Shown: positions 63,393 through 64,000 of the stretch, piece after piece | Position numbering within the stretch: the first letter of the stretch is position 1 | Layout of the letters: each line of letters opens with the position of its first letter | From: Cognatazoarcus halotolerans | Lineage (GTDB): Bacteria; Pseudomonadota; Gammaproteobacteria; Burkholderiales; Rhodocyclaceae | DNA: 64,000 bases | Assembly: GCF_009800965.1 (NCBI RefSeq) | Contig: NZ_WUAF01000005.1 | Location: 1 to 64,000 of the forward strand | Direction: 5' to 3' | Notes under the pieces: generated by a model | What the model saw: the letters and a program-made list of their open reading frames with translations, nothing else | Told to the model about the DNA's origin: nothing | Databases searched by the model: none | Made by a program: the position numbers and the translations under genes

Positions 63393-64000
63393 CGAATTCT
63401 CCGTTCCGGTCATGGAGGTCACACATCTGGCCAAGCAGGTGGCGCTGGCAGATGGTGCCGCACCGCTGCATATTCTGCAGGATGTGAGCTTTCAGGTTGG
63501 GGCGGGCGAGTCGATTGCAATCGTTGGAGCCTCGGGTTCCGGTAAATCCACGCTGCTCGGCCTGCTTGCGGGGTTGGACCAACCCAGCGGCGGCAGCGTG
63601 CGCATTCGAGGTACCGACATCTTCATGCTCGACGAGGACGAGCGCGCGGCGCTGAGGGGCGAGACGATTGGCTTCGTTTTCCAGTCCTTTCAGTTGTTGC
63701 CGGCGCTCAGTGCGCTCGAGAACGTGATGTTGCCACTCGAACTGGCGGGTGCGCCCGACGCGGCGACCGTGTCGCGCCAGTGGCTTGAACGCGTCGGCCT
63801 GTCGGGACGGCTGAACCATTATCCGAAGCATCTCTCGGGCGGTGAGCAGCAGCGTGTGGCGCTGGCACGGGCGTTTGCCCCTTCGCCGGCGCTGTTGCTG
63901 GCCGACGAGCCCACCGGTAACCTTGATGCTGCGACAGGCAAGGCGATCATAGACCTGCTCTTCGCGTTGAACGTCGAGCATGGCACCACACTGGTGCTGG
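63376..64000 (+). CDS. ybbA: ABC transporter ATPase, YbbA type (3' end outside)
   Basis: Over 208 residues of an ABC ATPase, cut by the window edge. Walker A GASGSGKST, Q-loop VFQSFQLLPALSALENV, signature LSGGEQQRVALARAF and Walker B LLLADEPTGNLD are all canonical. It belongs to the LolD/MacB-like group; with tesA next to it the call is YbbA, partner of a YbbP permease expected just downstream. The start is unsure: ATG 63376 overlaps the tesA start region by 17 bases, ATG 63412 does not. A weak AGAG lies before the first. Confidence 0.88.
   Translation, partial: MDRSNIEFSVPVMEVTHLAKQVALADGAAPLHILQDVSFQVGAGESIAIVGASGSGKSTLLGLLAGLDQPSGGSVRIRGTDIFMLDEDERAALRGETIGFVFQSFQLLPALSALENVMLPLELAGAPDAATVSRQWLERVGLSGRLNHYPKHLSGGEQQRVALARAFAPSPALLLADEPTGNLDAATGKAIIDLLFALNVEHGTTLVL

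Overview
The window is about 65% GC, dense with genes, and fits a betaproteobacterium of the Azoarcus/Thauera/Aromatoleum type (Rhodocyclales). The grounds are gene content (alicyclic acid degradation, lexA-imuAB, minCDE, divergent mnmH/selD) and protein style, not a marker gene. No insertion sequence, prophage, CRISPR array or rRNA operon is visible. One tRNA, tRNA-Leu(UAA), was found. No stretch longer than 300 bases lacks a gene.

Region 1 (1-3.4 kb): end of a probable IclR-type regulator, D-amino-acid dehydrogenase, a lectin-like lipoprotein and a lysozyme-like protein of unknown role.

Region 2 (3.5-22.0 kb) is the centrepiece: an apparently complete route for cyclohexanecarboxylate (CHC). 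A minus-strand operon holds a periplasmic binding protein, the CoA ligase AliA and the hydratase BadK. The dehydrogenase AliB runs divergently. The MarR-type regulator BadR sits between aliB and badH. A long plus-strand operon then gives BadH, the ring-opening hydrolase BadI, an acyl-CoA dehydrogenase, glutaryl-CoA dehydrogenase, four ABC transporter subunits (LivGFHM type) and a nitroreductase. Beyond a strong terminator come a hot-dog thioesterase and a divergent hydratase / 3-hydroxyacyl-CoA dehydrogenase / thiolase operon. Together these could take external CHC through CHC-CoA, cyclohexenecarboxyl-CoA, the hydroxy and keto forms, pimeloyl-CoA and glutaryl-CoA to crotonyl-CoA and acetyl-CoA. 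An AT-rich divergent promoter region carries a good operator-like palindrome.

Region 3 (22-36.4 kb): LysR/azoreductase pair, pirin, GTP cyclohydrolase II, a Kef-type K+/H+ antiporter, a nuclease-helicase fusion, a ProQ-domain protein, a NYN-LOTUS protein, an MFS transporter with divergent LysR, and a lexA-imuA-imuB SOS cassette with a perfect CTGT-N8-ACAG box.

Region 4 (36.5-53.4 kb): mainly housekeeping genes, including a VF530-type protein, an HI0933-like flavoprotein, a GST/PNPOx pair with a LysR, nitronate monooxygenase, carbonic anhydrase, MFS, tRNA-Leu, minCDE, an Hsp33 lacking its zinc cysteines, an ArsC-like protein, Tex, an SNase-like protein, a CnoX-type thioredoxin, a hexose-6-phosphate mutarotase and Tag glycosylase.

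Region 5 (53.5-64 kb): a Pat-type acetyltransferase, an orphan multi-PAS histidine kinase, a methyltransferase, the selenium pair mnmH/selD, and tesA divergent from the ABC ATPase ybbA, which runs off the window.
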